DNA of 64,000 bases from Prolixibacteraceae bacterium UBA6029 (GTDB lineage: Bacteria; Bacteroidota; Bacteroidia; Bacteroidales; Prolixibacteraceae): contig DIZL01000048.1 in the NCBI GenBank assembly GCA_002429385.1, positions 10,680-74,679 on the forward strand, in the 5' to 3' direction. The notes under the pieces were generated by a model. That model saw only the letters and a program-made list of their open reading frames with translations, was not told the origin of the DNA and did not search any database. Both the position numbers and the translations under genes were made by a program. Shown piece by piece: positions 45,198-54,216 of this stretch (position 1 is its first letter; each line of letters opens with the position of its first letter).

Positions 45198-45956
45198 ATG
45201 AGAAAGAAAATTGTTGCCGGTAACTGGAAATGCAATACAACCGTACAGGAAGGTGTTGAACTCGCAAAATCAGTAAATGAATTAGTAGCTAAATCAGGTG
45301 TTAAAAATGTAGTCGTCGTTCTTGGAACTCCATTTACCCATCTTACCAGTATTGTTGCTGTTGTTGATATCAAACTCGTTGGTGTTGCCGCACAAAATTG
45401 TGCAGCTGAGGCCAAAGGCGCTTTCACCGGAGAAGTTTCGGCTTCAATGGTTAAATCAACCGGAGCGGAATATGTGATTCTAGGTCATTCTGAACGTCGC
45501 GAATATTATGGCGAAACAAGCGAAACACTCAATAAAAAAGTTGCACTGGCACTGTCAAATAACCTAACTCCAATTTATTGCTGTGGCGAAGCTTTAGCTA
45601 TCCGTGAGGCTAACGAACAAAATGCCTACGTTAAAACACAACTTGAAGAAACAGTTTTCAACCTCAGCCCTGAAGATTTCTCGAAATTGGCCATTGCTTA
45701 CGAACCAATCTGGGCAATCGGAACTGGTGTAACAGCTTCAACCGCTCAGGCACAGGAAATGTTGGCTTATATCCGTGGTTTAATTTCCAACAAATTTGGT
45801 AAAGCTATAGCTGAAGAAACCTCGATTCTTTACGGTGGCAGCTGTAACGCTAAAAATGCCCCTGAATTATTTGCTCAGGCAGATATCGATGGTGGATTAA
45901 TTGGTGGCGCTTCACTGAAAGCTGAAGATTTCCTGGGAATAATCACTGCATACTAA
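45198..45956 (+). CDS. tpiA: Triosephosphate isomerase
   Basis: Classic (beta/alpha)8 barrel glycolytic enzyme of 252 residues. KIVAGNWKCN with catalytic Lys, ILGHSERR with catalytic His, and AYEPIWAIGTG with catalytic Glu are all seen, plus the C-terminal YGGSCNAKNAPELF phosphate-binding loop. I start at the ATG at 45198 rather than the TTG at 45192. A hairpin with a T-run follows at 46024-46053. prmA comes next on the same strand but has its own -7 box, so they are probably separate units. Confidence 0.97.
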   Translation: MRKKIVAGNWKCNTTVQEGVELAKSVNELVAKSGVKNVVVVLGTPFTHLTSIVAVVDIKLVGVAAQNCAAEAKGAFTGEVSASMVKSTGAEYVILGHSERREYYGETSETLNKKVALALSNNLTPIYCCGEALAIREANEQNAYVKTQLEETVFNLSPEDFSKLAIAYEPIWAIGTGVTASTAQAQEMLAYIRGLISNKFGKAIAEETSILYGGSCNAKNAPELFAQADIDGGLIGGASLKAEDFLGIITAY

Positions 45957-46023
45957 TCAAGAAAAAAGGAATAAGGGAAAAGGAATAACTAATACATGGT
46001 GACTTATTCCTAAACAAAATACG

Positions 46024-46053
46024 AAGGCTATTCGGCAACGGATGGCCTTTTTT
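46024..46053 (+). terminator. Rho-independent terminator of tpiA
   Basis: Stem AAGGCTAT / ATGGCCTT (one G-U pair) around a TCGGCAACGG loop, followed by six T, 68 bases past the tpiA stop. Confidence 0.7.
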
Positions 46054-46056
46054 AGT

Positions 46057-46064
46057 TACATTTG
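46057..46064 (+). promoter_or_regulatory. -7 promoter box of prmA
   Basis: TACATTTG, exact TAnnTTTG match, immediately after the tpiA terminator and 68 bases before the prmA ATG. Confidence 0.45.
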
Positions 46065-46132
46065 AACTTTACTTTATTGCCAATTACCAATAACTTTTTC
46101 CTTATTCCTTTTTCCTTATTTCACTTTTCTAT

Positions 46133-46966
46133 ATGAATTACACAAAAATCAGCTTTAAACTAAATCCTGACAATCAGGAAAATCGCGAAATATTGATCGC
46201 AGTGCTTTCTGACCTTGCATTCGAGAGTTTTGATGAATCAGAGGACTTCGTTATGGGTTACGTTCCAGGAGAATCAGTAAATCTTCAGGAGATTAAGGAT
46301 ATAACTACTGCCCTGCCCTTTTCAGTCGATACAGATAATGAAGTGATTCCCGATCAGAACTGGAATGAAGTGTGGGAAAAGAACTACTTTAAACCTTTAC
46401 TCATTGGCAATCGCTGTCTGGTTCGGGCACCTTTTCATACTGAATATGAGCCTGCTGAATTTGAGTTGGTTATCGAACCAAAAATGGCCTTCGGAACCGG
46501 TAACCATGAAACCACCACTCTTGTTGCTGAACAAATACTGAAGATGGAACTCGAAGGCAAAACGGTTCTCGACATGGGTTGTGGAACAGGGATTCTGGGG
46601 ATGCTGGCTTCTCTCAAAGGAGCAAAAAGCGTTACAGCTATCGATATCGATACCTGGTCATTTGAAAGCACCGTTGAAAACTCACGTTTGAACAATATTT
46701 TCAATATTGAAGCCAAACTGGGAGATGCCGGTTTGCTTGGGGCTGAAACTTATGAAATTATATTTGCCAACATACAGAAAAACGTAATTATTAAAGATTT
46801 GCCTGCCTATGAAAAAGTATTGCAATCAGGAGGCAATATCTATCTGAGTGGATTCTACGCTCAGGATATGCCTGATATAAAAAGGAAGGCTGAATCGCTG
46901 GGTCTCATCGAAACCGGATATCAGGAAAAGAATAACTGGGTAGTCTATTCTTTTAAAAAACCCTAA
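46133..46966 (+). CDS. prmA: Ribosomal protein L11 methyltransferase
   Basis: SAM-dependent protein methyltransferase of 277 residues that trimethylates L11. The N-terminal PrmA domain (about 1-100, WNEVWEKNYFKPL) is followed by FGTGNHETTTL and the SAM-binding VLDMGCGTGILGML motif (about 140-155), TAIDIDTW and FANIQKNVI (motif IV, with Asn-Ile where many enzymes have NPPY-like). The length and order match the family. It converges on the GH5 gene, with about 143 bases between the stops. Confidence 0.93.
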   Translation: MNYTKISFKLNPDNQENREILIAVLSDLAFESFDESEDFVMGYVPGESVNLQEIKDITTALPFSVDTDNEVIPDQNWNEVWEKNYFKPLLIGNRCLVRAPFHTEYEPAEFELVIEPKMAFGTGNHETTTLVAEQILKMELEGKTVLDMGCGTGILGMLASLKGAKSVTAIDIDTWSFESTVENSRLNNIFNIEAKLGDAGLLGAETYEIIFANIQKNVIIKDLPAYEKVLQSGGNIYLSGFYAQDMPDIKRKAESLGLIETGYQEKNNWVVYSFKKP

Positions 46967-47109
46967 ATACAGAACATGAGATCACTGGTCCTATCAGCCA
47001 TTTAAACCGTATCGACCTGACAGAACTCCGCTACCTGCTTTTTAATGAAGCCAGAAGGCTGGAAATAGGCAATAACGGGACGCAATCTATCTTCCGGCTT
47101 CAGAATTGA

Positions 47110-48276
47110 TTAGTGTTTCTTCAATAAATCAAGCATCTTTCGATCTAACTTATGTCCGTGCCAATCTTCGTATTGGACATCTTTCCTTCCTGAATCCAAT
47201 ACACCGAAGTCACCTCTGAAATTCCATAAAGCATAACCAATCTGGTTTTCAGTCAAAATATCCAGTACATCGCCAAACCAGGCCAGGAACACTTCATGCG
47301 GGGTTTCCTTCCAACACCCACATTCACCGCAATGAACACCAATACCTTGTTTTACCAGTTCAATCCATGGTTGATATAATTCTTCCAGGTTCTTCTTGCT
47401 AAACGATTTACCATCAATTACTCCCGGCCAAACGGGTTTAGGTGCATCATCAGGATTTTTAAATACCCACGGTGCACGGTAATGAGAAATATAATGAGGG
47501 AAATAACCACGACAGCTTTGCGCGATATTCTGGTCGGTAATTTCCTTAATTACATTGGAACCACCACTATTTCCGTCAGCTATGACCAAATGGTCAGGAT
47601 TCGATTTGCGTATGGCACTAGCCGCAGCTATAGCGACTTTCCGATATACAGCGCCCGGAACGGCAGAAGTTTTAGAGAACTGATCGTTCATAACTTCTTT
47701 CATAAGCGGTTCGTTCACCAGGTCAAAGCTTATCTTTTTCGATGAAACAGTAGCAAACCGTTTTCCCCACATTTCCCAGTGGTAACAAAAAGCATCCAGG
47801 GCTTCCTGATCTTTCCAAAGATTGTAAGGCTCATGAAACCCTGCGTTGATGCAATAGCCCGGTGCCCTGTGTAAATTAATACTGACATGCAAACCAGCCT
47901 CCTGTGCTGAAAAGACCAATTCCTGAATCTGATCGACCACTTTTTCATTGATGTTCAGTATATCAGCCGGAGTGACATTCTTCTCAGGATCGAAATTGAT
48001 ATATCTGGGATAAGCCATTGGAAGCCTTACGAAATCGAAGCCCCAGTCTACCATCCATTTAAAATCGTCTTTTGTCGACTTTGACCGGTCATTTCCTTTG
48101 GGTGGAAAAGCCCCGAAATAATCGAGCAGGTTAAAACCACGCCAGCGTGGAAGGGCATTTTTCACAGTAGGTTGAAATGTATTACCAAAAGCAAGGTTAC
48201 CTGTCAACGCTGTAGCTGCAGTAATAAGCCCTGTTGTTTTGATAAATGATCGGCGGTTAATGTGTTGGTTTTCCAT
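47110..48276 (-). CDS. Glycoside hydrolase family 5 protein with Tat signal
   Basis: Protein of 388 residues. The N-terminus MENQHINRRSFIKTTGLI is a twin-arginine signal (RRSFIK), so it is exported folded. The GH5 barrel follows, with the acid/base Glu in FDLVNEPL (about 210) and the nucleophile Glu in VHCGECGCW (about 320). The C-terminal FRGDFGVLDSGRKDV is typical of GH5 proteins of bacterial mannanase/cellulase-like subfamilies. Substrate unknown. Next to the YhcH-like, esterase and GH2 genes it makes a small sugar-use group, although on the opposite strand. Confidence 0.9.
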   Translation of the reverse strand: MENQHINRRSFIKTTGLITAATALTGNLAFGNTFQPTVKNALPRWRGFNLLDYFGAFPPKGNDRSKSTKDDFKWMVDWGFDFVRLPMAYPRYINFDPEKNVTPADILNINEKVVDQIQELVFSAQEAGLHVSINLHRAPGYCINAGFHEPYNLWKDQEALDAFCYHWEMWGKRFATVSSKKISFDLVNEPLMKEVMNDQFSKTSAVPGAVYRKVAIAAASAIRKSNPDHLVIADGNSGGSNVIKEITDQNIAQSCRGYFPHYISHYRAPWVFKNPDDAPKPVWPGVIDGKSFSKKNLEELYQPWIELVKQGIGVHCGECGCWKETPHEVFLAWFGDVLDILTENQIGYALWNFRGDFGVLDSGRKDVQYEDWHGHKLDRKMLDLLKKH

Positions 48277-48503
48277 AGGTTTTTTAGGTTAATTTGATCC
48301 ATTTTCATAAGGGAACAATAGTACTTGATGCGAAGATAATACAAACCCGCATATCCTGATGATTTGTTATTCGATTAATTTCTGAATTTCATTCCTCAAT
48401 CAGTTATAAAGTTTTCTCTTTAATCTGCTTTCAAAAAGTATATTTGTAGGAAATTATCAAATCAGTTGATTCTTACCATTATATAACAGCTTAAATTTAC
48501 CAT

Positions 48504-48953
48504 ATGATTCTTGATAAACTTGAAAATACGGATTTCTATTCCGGGATCAGCAACAACCTTACCAGGGGATTTGAATACCTGAAATCCACAGACCTGGCAA
48601 CACTGGAGCCTGGCCGGCATGAGATAGACGGGGATGAAGTCTTTGCTCTTGTAAGCGAATACAACACAAAAGATCACCTCGAATGCTGGCCTGAAGCTCA
48701 CCAAACCTATACCGACATTCAATACATCATCTCGGGAAGGGAAGCCATTGGTTTTGTGACCCTAAAAAACCAGCTTATTGTCTCCGAATTTGATCCTGCA
48801 AAAGACATTACGTTTTATTCAGCAGATACTTCTCCCCTGATTCTTGAAGCGGGCATGTTTGCGGTCTTTTTCCCACAGGATGTTCATTGTCCGTGCATGC
48901 AGATTGACGGAGCTGTAAAAGTGAAGAAGGTTGTCGTGAAAGTAAAACTATAG
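48504..48953 (+). CDS. YhcH/YjgK/YiaL family protein (DUF386)
   Basis: Cupin-like protein of 149 residues of the YhcH/EbgC family; E. coli YhcH lies in the sialic acid operon and EbgC is a beta-galactosidase partner. Motifs seen are HEIDGDEVFALV, EAHQTYTDIQYI (metal-binding His/Glu/Asp set) and FFPQDVHCPCM (last His), matching the family. It starts at an ATG with no signal peptide and is therefore cytosolic. It is probably an anomerase or accessory factor for sugar catabolism; it sits next to the GH genes. Confidence 0.88.
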   Translation: MILDKLENTDFYSGISNNLTRGFEYLKSTDLATLEPGRHEIDGDEVFALVSEYNTKDHLECWPEAHQTYTDIQYIISGREAIGFVTLKNQLIVSEFDPAKDITFYSADTSPLILEAGMFAVFFPQDVHCPCMQIDGAVKVKKVVVKVKL

Positions 48954-49425
48954 TCATTTGTCATTGGGAAAAAGGAAAAGGGAAAAGGGATAATGGACGA
49001 GACAGATCACTTTTGGATTTACGAAGCAACCTTCATTTTACAGCGCCGGTTTTTTTATTGCATTCTTTCGCTGTTCTCGCGATGAACGGTTAATGAACGG
49101 ACTGTTTTTTATTTATACTCTGATATGAATCTGTCCTATCGGAAAAGTCAGGGGAAAGGGTATAAATACCTTGGAAACAACCACATCAATGGCTATCGGA
49201 CCGGAAAGTGACTTTTGCAAAACTCCGTTTAATTCCTGATTTGAACTTGTATTTCGGATATCCGAAAACAACCATAATACCTGAAGGCGATTTAGCTGGA
49301 AGGTCCCATTTCTGTTTTAGCTTTTTAGCGCCATATTGAATGGTGGAATGATTGCCATATGATGGTTTTTTTTGTATAAATTTAAACAGTTTTTTTACGA
49401 TAACCTAAACCACAAAATTGCATTT
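48954..49425. other. Intergenic region before the esterase gene
   Basis: About 470 bases. Near 48965 lies a poly-purine repeat (AAAAGGAAAAGGG) of the type seen at 45961. I find no ORF with support, no tRNA and no recognisable riboswitch. Confidence 0.5.
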
Positions 49426-50394
49426 ATGAATCATTCATTATTTATCCTGAAAGTCATTCTCCCATTCCTGTTTTTTAGTCTGGAAATATCGGCTCAGGTC
49501 CGTTATAAAGATGAAATTACCGATTCTGTCAGGGTCGAAACTTCTACCTATGCATTTAAGGACGGCCATTCCCTCGACATGGATGTCTATTTCCCTGCAT
49601 TTGATAATGATACCAAAAGAGCCTTGATTTTCTATGTGCATGGTGGTGGCTTTGCAGGAGGCCAGCGTAACGAGCCCGGCATTCAGGTGTTTTGTAAAAA
49701 ACTGGCCCGGCATGGTTATGTCGTGTCTTCCATCTCCTACCGCCTGACCCGTCAGGGAACCAAGACCGAATTTGGGTGTGACTGCCCCGCTGTGGATAAA
49801 CTGAATACATTCAACAAAGCCGTTGAAGATCTTCAGGATGCCACTTTTTTCATGATAAAGAACCGGGATAAAATGGGGATAGACCCTCAGAAAATCATAC
49901 TCTCGGGAAGCAGTGCAGGTGCAGAAACCGTTTTGAATGCCGCTTACCAGCCCCCTTATTGCTATGGGCTTGATAGTGGTCCTGTATCCTATGCCGGGGT
50001 TATTTCGATGGCTGGTGCAGTGACCGATACCTCACGAATCTTCAAAGAATCGGCAATACCCTCCTTGCTTTTTCATGGAACCTGCGACAACCTGGTTCCA
50101 TACGCATCTGCTCCTCACCGCTATTGTAAGGAATCTGAACCTGGTTATCTAATCATACATGGTTCATATACCATTGCACAGAAACTAAAGAAACTTGGAA
50201 CCCCGTATTGGCTGTACACCTATTGTAATGCGGCACACGAGATAGCAGGCAAACCCATGACTGCCAACCTGAACGAGATCATTGATTTCTGCTATTCCTA
50301 TGTGATAAATAAAGGAACTGAACAAAAGACGACAGTCATGAAATCTGAAAACAAATCGTGTCAATACCAATCGTTTAACTTTTGTGAAGAATGA
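49426..50394 (+). CDS. Secreted alpha/beta-hydrolase (esterase/feruloyl-esterase-like)
   Basis: Exported protein of 322 residues, taken from the ATG at 49426 with signal peptide (1-22, ending EISAQ); an upstream TTG at 49372 is less likely. Motifs are the oxyanion hole HGGG in FYVHGGGFAGG, nucleophile LSGSSAGAET (GxSxG), and late His in CNAAHEIAG. The carboxylesterase-like (Abhydrolase_3) fold suggests action on sugar esters. Its stop overlaps the start of the GH2 remnant by four bases (ATGA), so it was translationally coupled to the GH2 gene, which supports a role in polysaccharide breakdown. Confidence 0.85.
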   Translation: MNHSLFILKVILPFLFFSLEISAQVRYKDEITDSVRVETSTYAFKDGHSLDMDVYFPAFDNDTKRALIFYVHGGGFAGGQRNEPGIQVFCKKLARHGYVVSSISYRLTRQGTKTEFGCDCPAVDKLNTFNKAVEDLQDATFFMIKNRDKMGIDPQKIILSGSSAGAETVLNAAYQPPYCYGLDSGPVSYAGVISMAGAVTDTSRIFKESAIPSLLFHGTCDNLVPYASAPHRYCKESEPGYLIIHGSYTIAQKLKKLGTPYWLYTYCNAAHEIAGKPMTANLNEIIDFCYSYVINKGTEQKTTVMKSENKSCQYQSFNFCEE

Positions 50395-51054
50395 AACAAC
50401 TCTTTTCCCCTGTGTTCTTAATCTTGCTGAACATTACATTCTGTCAGGCCCAGCAAACAGAAATCCAGTACCTGTCAGGAACAGGAAGCGATCATATGGT
50501 AAACTGGGATTTTAAAGGTAAAATGGACCATTCAATCATCGGGATGGCTTAAACTGGAGGTATTGTACAAGGCTCCCAAGGAGAATAAATTCATGGACAT
50601 CAGTTTCGATTATCCTGAAGATCAGGTTTTGGGAGTGTGCTGGATGGGCTATGGCCCTTACCGCGTATGGAAAAACCGCATGAAGGGAAACATGCTCAAC
50701 GTTTGGAGCAAAGCTTACAACAACACCATTACCGGCGAAAAGGATTGGATTTATCCCGAATTCAAAGGGTATCACCGTAATTTTTACTGGGCAACTATTC
50801 AGTCAAAGGAACAGGATTTTACTGTTGTTTGTCCCGATGAAGATGTTTTCCTGCGCCTGTTCACTCCTCAGAAACCTGCAGGAGCTTATAATGACAACAC
50901 ATCTCCTGAATTTCCGTCCGGGAACATCTCTTTCCTATACGGCATCAATCCTATAGGTACAAAATTCACCAAGCCTGGAACGATGGGGCCAATGAGCCAG
51001 CCTAACCTGTTTCTGTATGAAAAAAACCTGACGCTTTATTTCAATTTTCAATAG
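50391..51054 (+). pseudogene. Collapsed glycoside hydrolase family 2 gene (internal deletion and frameshift)
   Basis: An ATG at 50391 opens a 53-codon frame with signal peptide and QYLSGTGSDHMVNWDF, the usual N-terminus of Bacteroidota GH2 beta-galactosidase-like enzymes; it stops at 50549-50551. In the next frame, starting WTIQSSGWLKLEVLYK near 50530, runs the C-terminal beta-galactosidase small-chain domain (VCWMGYGPYRVWKNRMKG, NNTITGEKDW, PEFKGYHRNFYWATI) to a stop at 51054. The GH2 core (well over 500 residues) is missing, so a large deletion joined the two ends with a shift of frame near 50525. The C-terminal part could still be expressed as a fragment. The upstream esterase remains intact. 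Confidence 0.8.
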
Positions 51055-51129
51055 TCATGGTTGTATTGGTTGTAATGGTTTATAGGGTTGTCAGTTGTCA
51101 TTCAATAGTCATTTAATGGGATGATACAA

Positions 51130-51157
51130 CAATGACAACAACGACAACAATGACAAC
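51130..51157. repeat. Tandem 9-mer repeat CAA(T/C)GACAA
   Basis: Three copies, the middle one with C in place of T, ending in C. An inverted relative (GTTGTCAGTTGTCATT, 51087-51102) lies upstream, so the region can form a hairpin between the GH2 remnant and the Hdr-like cluster. Confidence 0.5.
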
Positions 51158-51277
51158 CCATGCCCCCCAATGTCCATGCATGCTTTAAAATAAATACGCA
51201 CAAATACTTACAACAGAATACGATTTTACGCTGAACAAGATGAGCGTTTGAAAAACTACTTTCGTGTTGTTATTACC

Positions 51278-51997
51278 ATGAACCCCAAAATGGAAATCTA
51301 TCAGGAACTTGCCAAAGATATCCGGTTAGCAGAAGGCCTGAAATCATGCATGAATTGCGGAGTTTGCACGGCCATCTGTCCTGCTGCAGAATTTTACGAC
51401 TACGACCCAAGGATAATTGCCGGCATTATACAATCCAAGGATGAAAAACGAATAGAAGAACTCCTGAAAAGTGATGTGATCTGGTATTGCGGCGAATGTA
51501 TGTCGTGCAAGACCCGCTGCCCGCGTGGTAATTGCGTTGGACTTATTATCATGGCTTTAAGATCACTTTCACAGGAACTGGGCTACTTTGCCGAATCAGA
51601 AAAAGGAAGGCAGCAATTGGCCATTAAACGGGTTGTGGGCGAGAATATCGTCTTTAGGGGATACTGTGTACTTCCTGAGAACCTGGTGCCGGAAATGCAC
51701 CCTGAACAAGGTCCTGTGGGCGAATGGATATTCGGGAACAAAGAAGAAGTTTATGAGCGTGTCGGAGCCAATTACAATGGCGAGGGTGAAGGGGCGCTGC
51801 GCAAAATCCCACAGGAATCGCTGGATGAAATATACAGGATTTTTGAACTGACCGGCGGATTAGACCGATTTGACAAGATTGAATATTTTTCGAAAGAGAA
51901 AGCCAAAAGCATGGGATTTACTGACATCAAAGAAGAATATCCTGACTATGTTTCTCACATATTCACCACGAACAACGGCAAACATAACAGGCAATAA
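51278..51997 (+). CDS. HdrC-like iron-sulfur protein (first)
   Basis: Iron-sulfur protein of 239 residues. Two 4Fe-4S motifs near the N-terminus are CMNCGVCTAICP and CGECMSCKTRCP, followed by a long helical C-terminal part that is unusual for the small HdrC of methanogens (about 185). I took the ATG at 51278 over the TTG at 51248. It is the first gene of the five-gene cluster and overlaps the HdrB-like gene by one base (taATG). The role is probably electron transfer between the HdrB-like and HdrA-like subunits. Confidence 0.85.
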   Translation: MNPKMEIYQELAKDIRLAEGLKSCMNCGVCTAICPAAEFYDYDPRIIAGIIQSKDEKRIEELLKSDVIWYCGECMSCKTRCPRGNCVGLIIMALRSLSQELGYFAESEKGRQQLAIKRVVGENIVFRGYCVLPENLVPEMHPEQGPVGEWIFGNKEEVYERVGANYNGEGEGALRKIPQESLDEIYRIFELTGGLDRFDKIEYFSKEKAKSMGFTDIKEEYPDYVSHIFTTNNGKHNRQ

Positions 51998-53061
51998 TGA
52001 AAAAAGAAGGCAAAATACAAGTCTGGCAGGATTATCAAAAGGAAATAGCCGACGATCATTATTTCTATGTTCGCAGTTGTATCCGTCAGAACTTTTTCCC
52101 GGGATCAGAACAAACTTTTCTGAAAATATTACGAAAAGAATTGGGCAAGGATATATATGAAAATCCGCATCACACCAGTTGTTCCGGGATCGGCTACCAT
52201 TCGGATATTGTTCCCTTCGACACTATCCAAACCATTGTCGCACGTCAGTTTGCCTTAATGACAGAAGCCGGCTATCAAAACATTGCCGTTTCGTGCATCA
52301 CCTCGTTTGGGATCTATAACGAAATCATCGAAACCTGGAAAGAGTATCCGGCAGAATTGGAAAAGGTTCGGAATTTTCTGAAAAAAGCTACGGGGCGCGA
52401 ATTTGAAGTACCTCAGAATGTGGCCCATGCCAGCGACATCGTGTACAAATTCAGGGAGGATATTGCGACTCATGGGAAATTTAGGCTTATCAATCACAAA
52501 ACAGGTAAACCCTTAAAAGTTGTCGAACACATAGGTTGTCATTATTCGAAAATGTTCCCTTGTAAAGGTGTCGGAGGGGCTGAATTTCCTTACGTACTGG
52601 CCGGAATGATCGAAGCATGGGGAGGTGAAGTGATCGATTATCCTGAACGGCGCCATTGCTGCGGATTCGGGTTCAGACAATACCTCATCATGTCGAATCG
52701 TGGTTATTCAGTATCCAATTCAAGGAAGAAATTTGAGTCCATGGAGCCTTACAAACCCGATTTTATTGTCAGTAACTGTCCCGGATGCCCTATGTTTCTG
52801 GATCGCTGGCAATATGTGATTGAAGAGATGGAAGGCAAAACATTCGGACCAGACGGACAGGGAATACCGGTACTGACTTACGAAGAAATGGCAGGATTGG
52901 TTCTTGGTTATAATCCATGGGATATGGGCATGCAGATGCACCAGACCAATGTTGAGCCACTGTTAGACAAAATGGGGATTCAGTACGATCCTGAGTTAAA
53001 ATATGCGAACAAAGAGGGAAAACAAATCGGACATCCGACCATGGTGCGATGCGGATGCTAA
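51997..53061 (+). CDS. HdrB-like CCG-domain protein
   Basis: Protein of 354 residues related to the B subunit of heterodisulfide reductase, where CCG domains hold a non-cubane cluster that splits a disulfide. The C-terminal domain is canonical (IGCHYSKMFP, RRHCCGFGFR, SNCPGCPMF). In the N-terminal domain the CCG position reads SCSG (HTSCSGIGYHS), so a ligand is lost there. It overlaps the upstream HdrC-like gene by one base and is followed after about 100 bases by the HdrA-like gene. Confidence 0.87.
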   Translation: MKKEGKIQVWQDYQKEIADDHYFYVRSCIRQNFFPGSEQTFLKILRKELGKDIYENPHHTSCSGIGYHSDIVPFDTIQTIVARQFALMTEAGYQNIAVSCITSFGIYNEIIETWKEYPAELEKVRNFLKKATGREFEVPQNVAHASDIVYKFREDIATHGKFRLINHKTGKPLKVVEHIGCHYSKMFPCKGVGGAEFPYVLAGMIEAWGGEVIDYPERRHCCGFGFRQYLIMSNRGYSVSNSRKKFESMEPYKPDFIVSNCPGCPMFLDRWQYVIEEMEGKTFGPDGQGIPVLTYEEMAGLVLGYNPWDMGMQMHQTNVEPLLDKMGIQYDPELKYANKEGKQIGHPTMVRCGC

Positions 53062-53145
53062 TTTTTACAGACTCAGCAGGAGAATAATGTTGTGAGTTAC
53101 GAGATATCAGTTACGATTAATATCAAACGCAACCCGAAGCCCGCA

Positions 53146-53178
53146 AACCTGGAACTTTGAACTTTGAACTTTGAACTT
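53146..53178. repeat. Tandem TTTGAAC repeat at the HdrA-like start
   Basis: CCTGGAACTTTGAACTTTGAAC units, related to the repeat at 8411. The start region of the HdrA-like gene lies inside or just after it. Confidence 0.6.
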
Positions 53179-54216
53179 AAAAAAAACTGCTTGAAACATA
53201 TTGTAATCATAGGGGGCGGAATAGCCGGGATTGAAACAGCCAGCGCTTTAACTGATGCAGGACATTGGGTAACCCTGATAGAAAAAGATGCCCAAATTGG
53301 CGGTAAACTGAACAACTGGTCGAATCTTTTTCCAAACTTCACTCCTGTTGAAAAGATTACTGATGAGCTTAAGGAGAAGTGTCGACGTAAAGATTTTTCA
53401 ATACTCACGAATACTGAAGTCAATTCAGTTCTTCGAAACAAGGATAAATTCAGCATTAATACATCCGATAATCAGCAGCTGGAAGCTGACGCCATAGTTG
53501 TGGCCACAGGCTATGAATTGTTTGATGCCCGTCGTAAAGAGGAATACGGTTACAAGATTTATGATCATGTTATCACATCGGCTGATCTGGAACAATTGTT
53601 TAAATCGGGAGAAAAACTTACTGTAGCTGCCGGAAAGATTCCCAAACGCATTGCTTTTGTTCATTGTGTAGGCTCACGCGATGAAAAATCAGGCAATCAT
53701 TATTGCTCAAAAGTATGCTGCATTACAGGTGTAAAACAGGCTATCGAACTCAAAAAACATTTACCTGATGCTGAAATATTTTGCTTTTACATGGATTTGC
53801 GCATGTATGGCAAACATTTCGAAGAGCTATACCGTGAAGCTCAGGAAAAATATGACATACAGTTTATCCGCGGACGGTTGTCTGAAGCATCGGAGAAGAT
53901 CGACAAAAGTCTGCTCATTAAAGCTGAAGATACTCTTTCGGGACGGCCCCTCAAAATGAATGTGGATTTACTGGTACTTCTTATTGGGATGGAAGCGGGA
54001 AAAGGAACAGCTGCGGCTGCAACAAGTTGCAGTATAGGCTGTGAAGAATCAGGTTTTCTCCAGACTGCCGACTCATTTTTACAGTCCAATATTTCAATGC
54101 AGGATGGTATTTTTCTGGCAGGAAGCTGTACCGCCCCAATGACTGTAAACGATACTGTTTTGCATGCACGCTCGGCAGCGCAGGAGGTAAACAACTATCT
54201 TCAAAAAACCAGGTAA
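53164..54216 (+). CDS. HdrA-like FAD oxidoreductase (short form)
   Basis: Flavoprotein of up to 350 residues with FAD-binding IVIIGGGIAGIETASAL (near the N-terminus) and the Cys-rich HCVGSRDE...YCSKVCC region typical of HdrA/QmoA. It lacks the ferredoxin inserts of methanogen HdrA (about 650 residues) and is closer to QmoA in size. No ATG exists; a TTG at 53164 within the tandem repeat or a TTG at 53191 must serve. It ends in TAATG, overlapping the following HdrC-like gene by one base. Confidence 0.85.
   Translation: MNFELKKNCLKHIVIIGGGIAGIETASALTDAGHWVTLIEKDAQIGGKLNNWSNLFPNFTPVEKITDELKEKCRRKDFSILTNTEVNSVLRNKDKFSINTSDNQQLEADAIVVATGYELFDARRKEEYGYKIYDHVITSADLEQLFKSGEKLTVAAGKIPKRIAFVHCVGSRDEKSGNHYCSKVCCITGVKQAIELKKHLPDAEIFCFYMDLRMYGKHFEELYREAQEKYDIQFIRGRLSEASEKIDKSLLIKAEDTLSGRPLKMNVDLLVLLIGMEAGKGTAAAATSCSIGCEESGFLQTADSFLQSNISMQDGIFLAGSCTAPMTVNDTVLHARSAAQEVNNYLQKTR

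Larger units (their letters stand above)
45961..46122. repeat. Inverted poly-purine/pyrimidine repeat flanking the tpiA terminator
   Basis: AAAAAGGAATAAGGGAAAAGG at the left and CCTTATTCCTTTTTCCTTA near 46100-46117 at the right are inverted relative to each other. Related AAAAGGAAAAGGG units occur at 48968. Between them lie the terminator and the prmA promoter. Confidence 0.5.

Noticed and set aside
46969..47109. Open stretch reading ...HLNRIDLTELRYLLFNEARRLEIG..., with protein-like composition
   Set aside because: No start codon in frame, only 46 codons, and it begins in the 3' end of prmA; I recognise no family.
48954..49425. A possible riboswitch before the esterase gene
   Set aside because: I could not match the sequence to any known riboswitch core; only a purine-rich repeat is seen.
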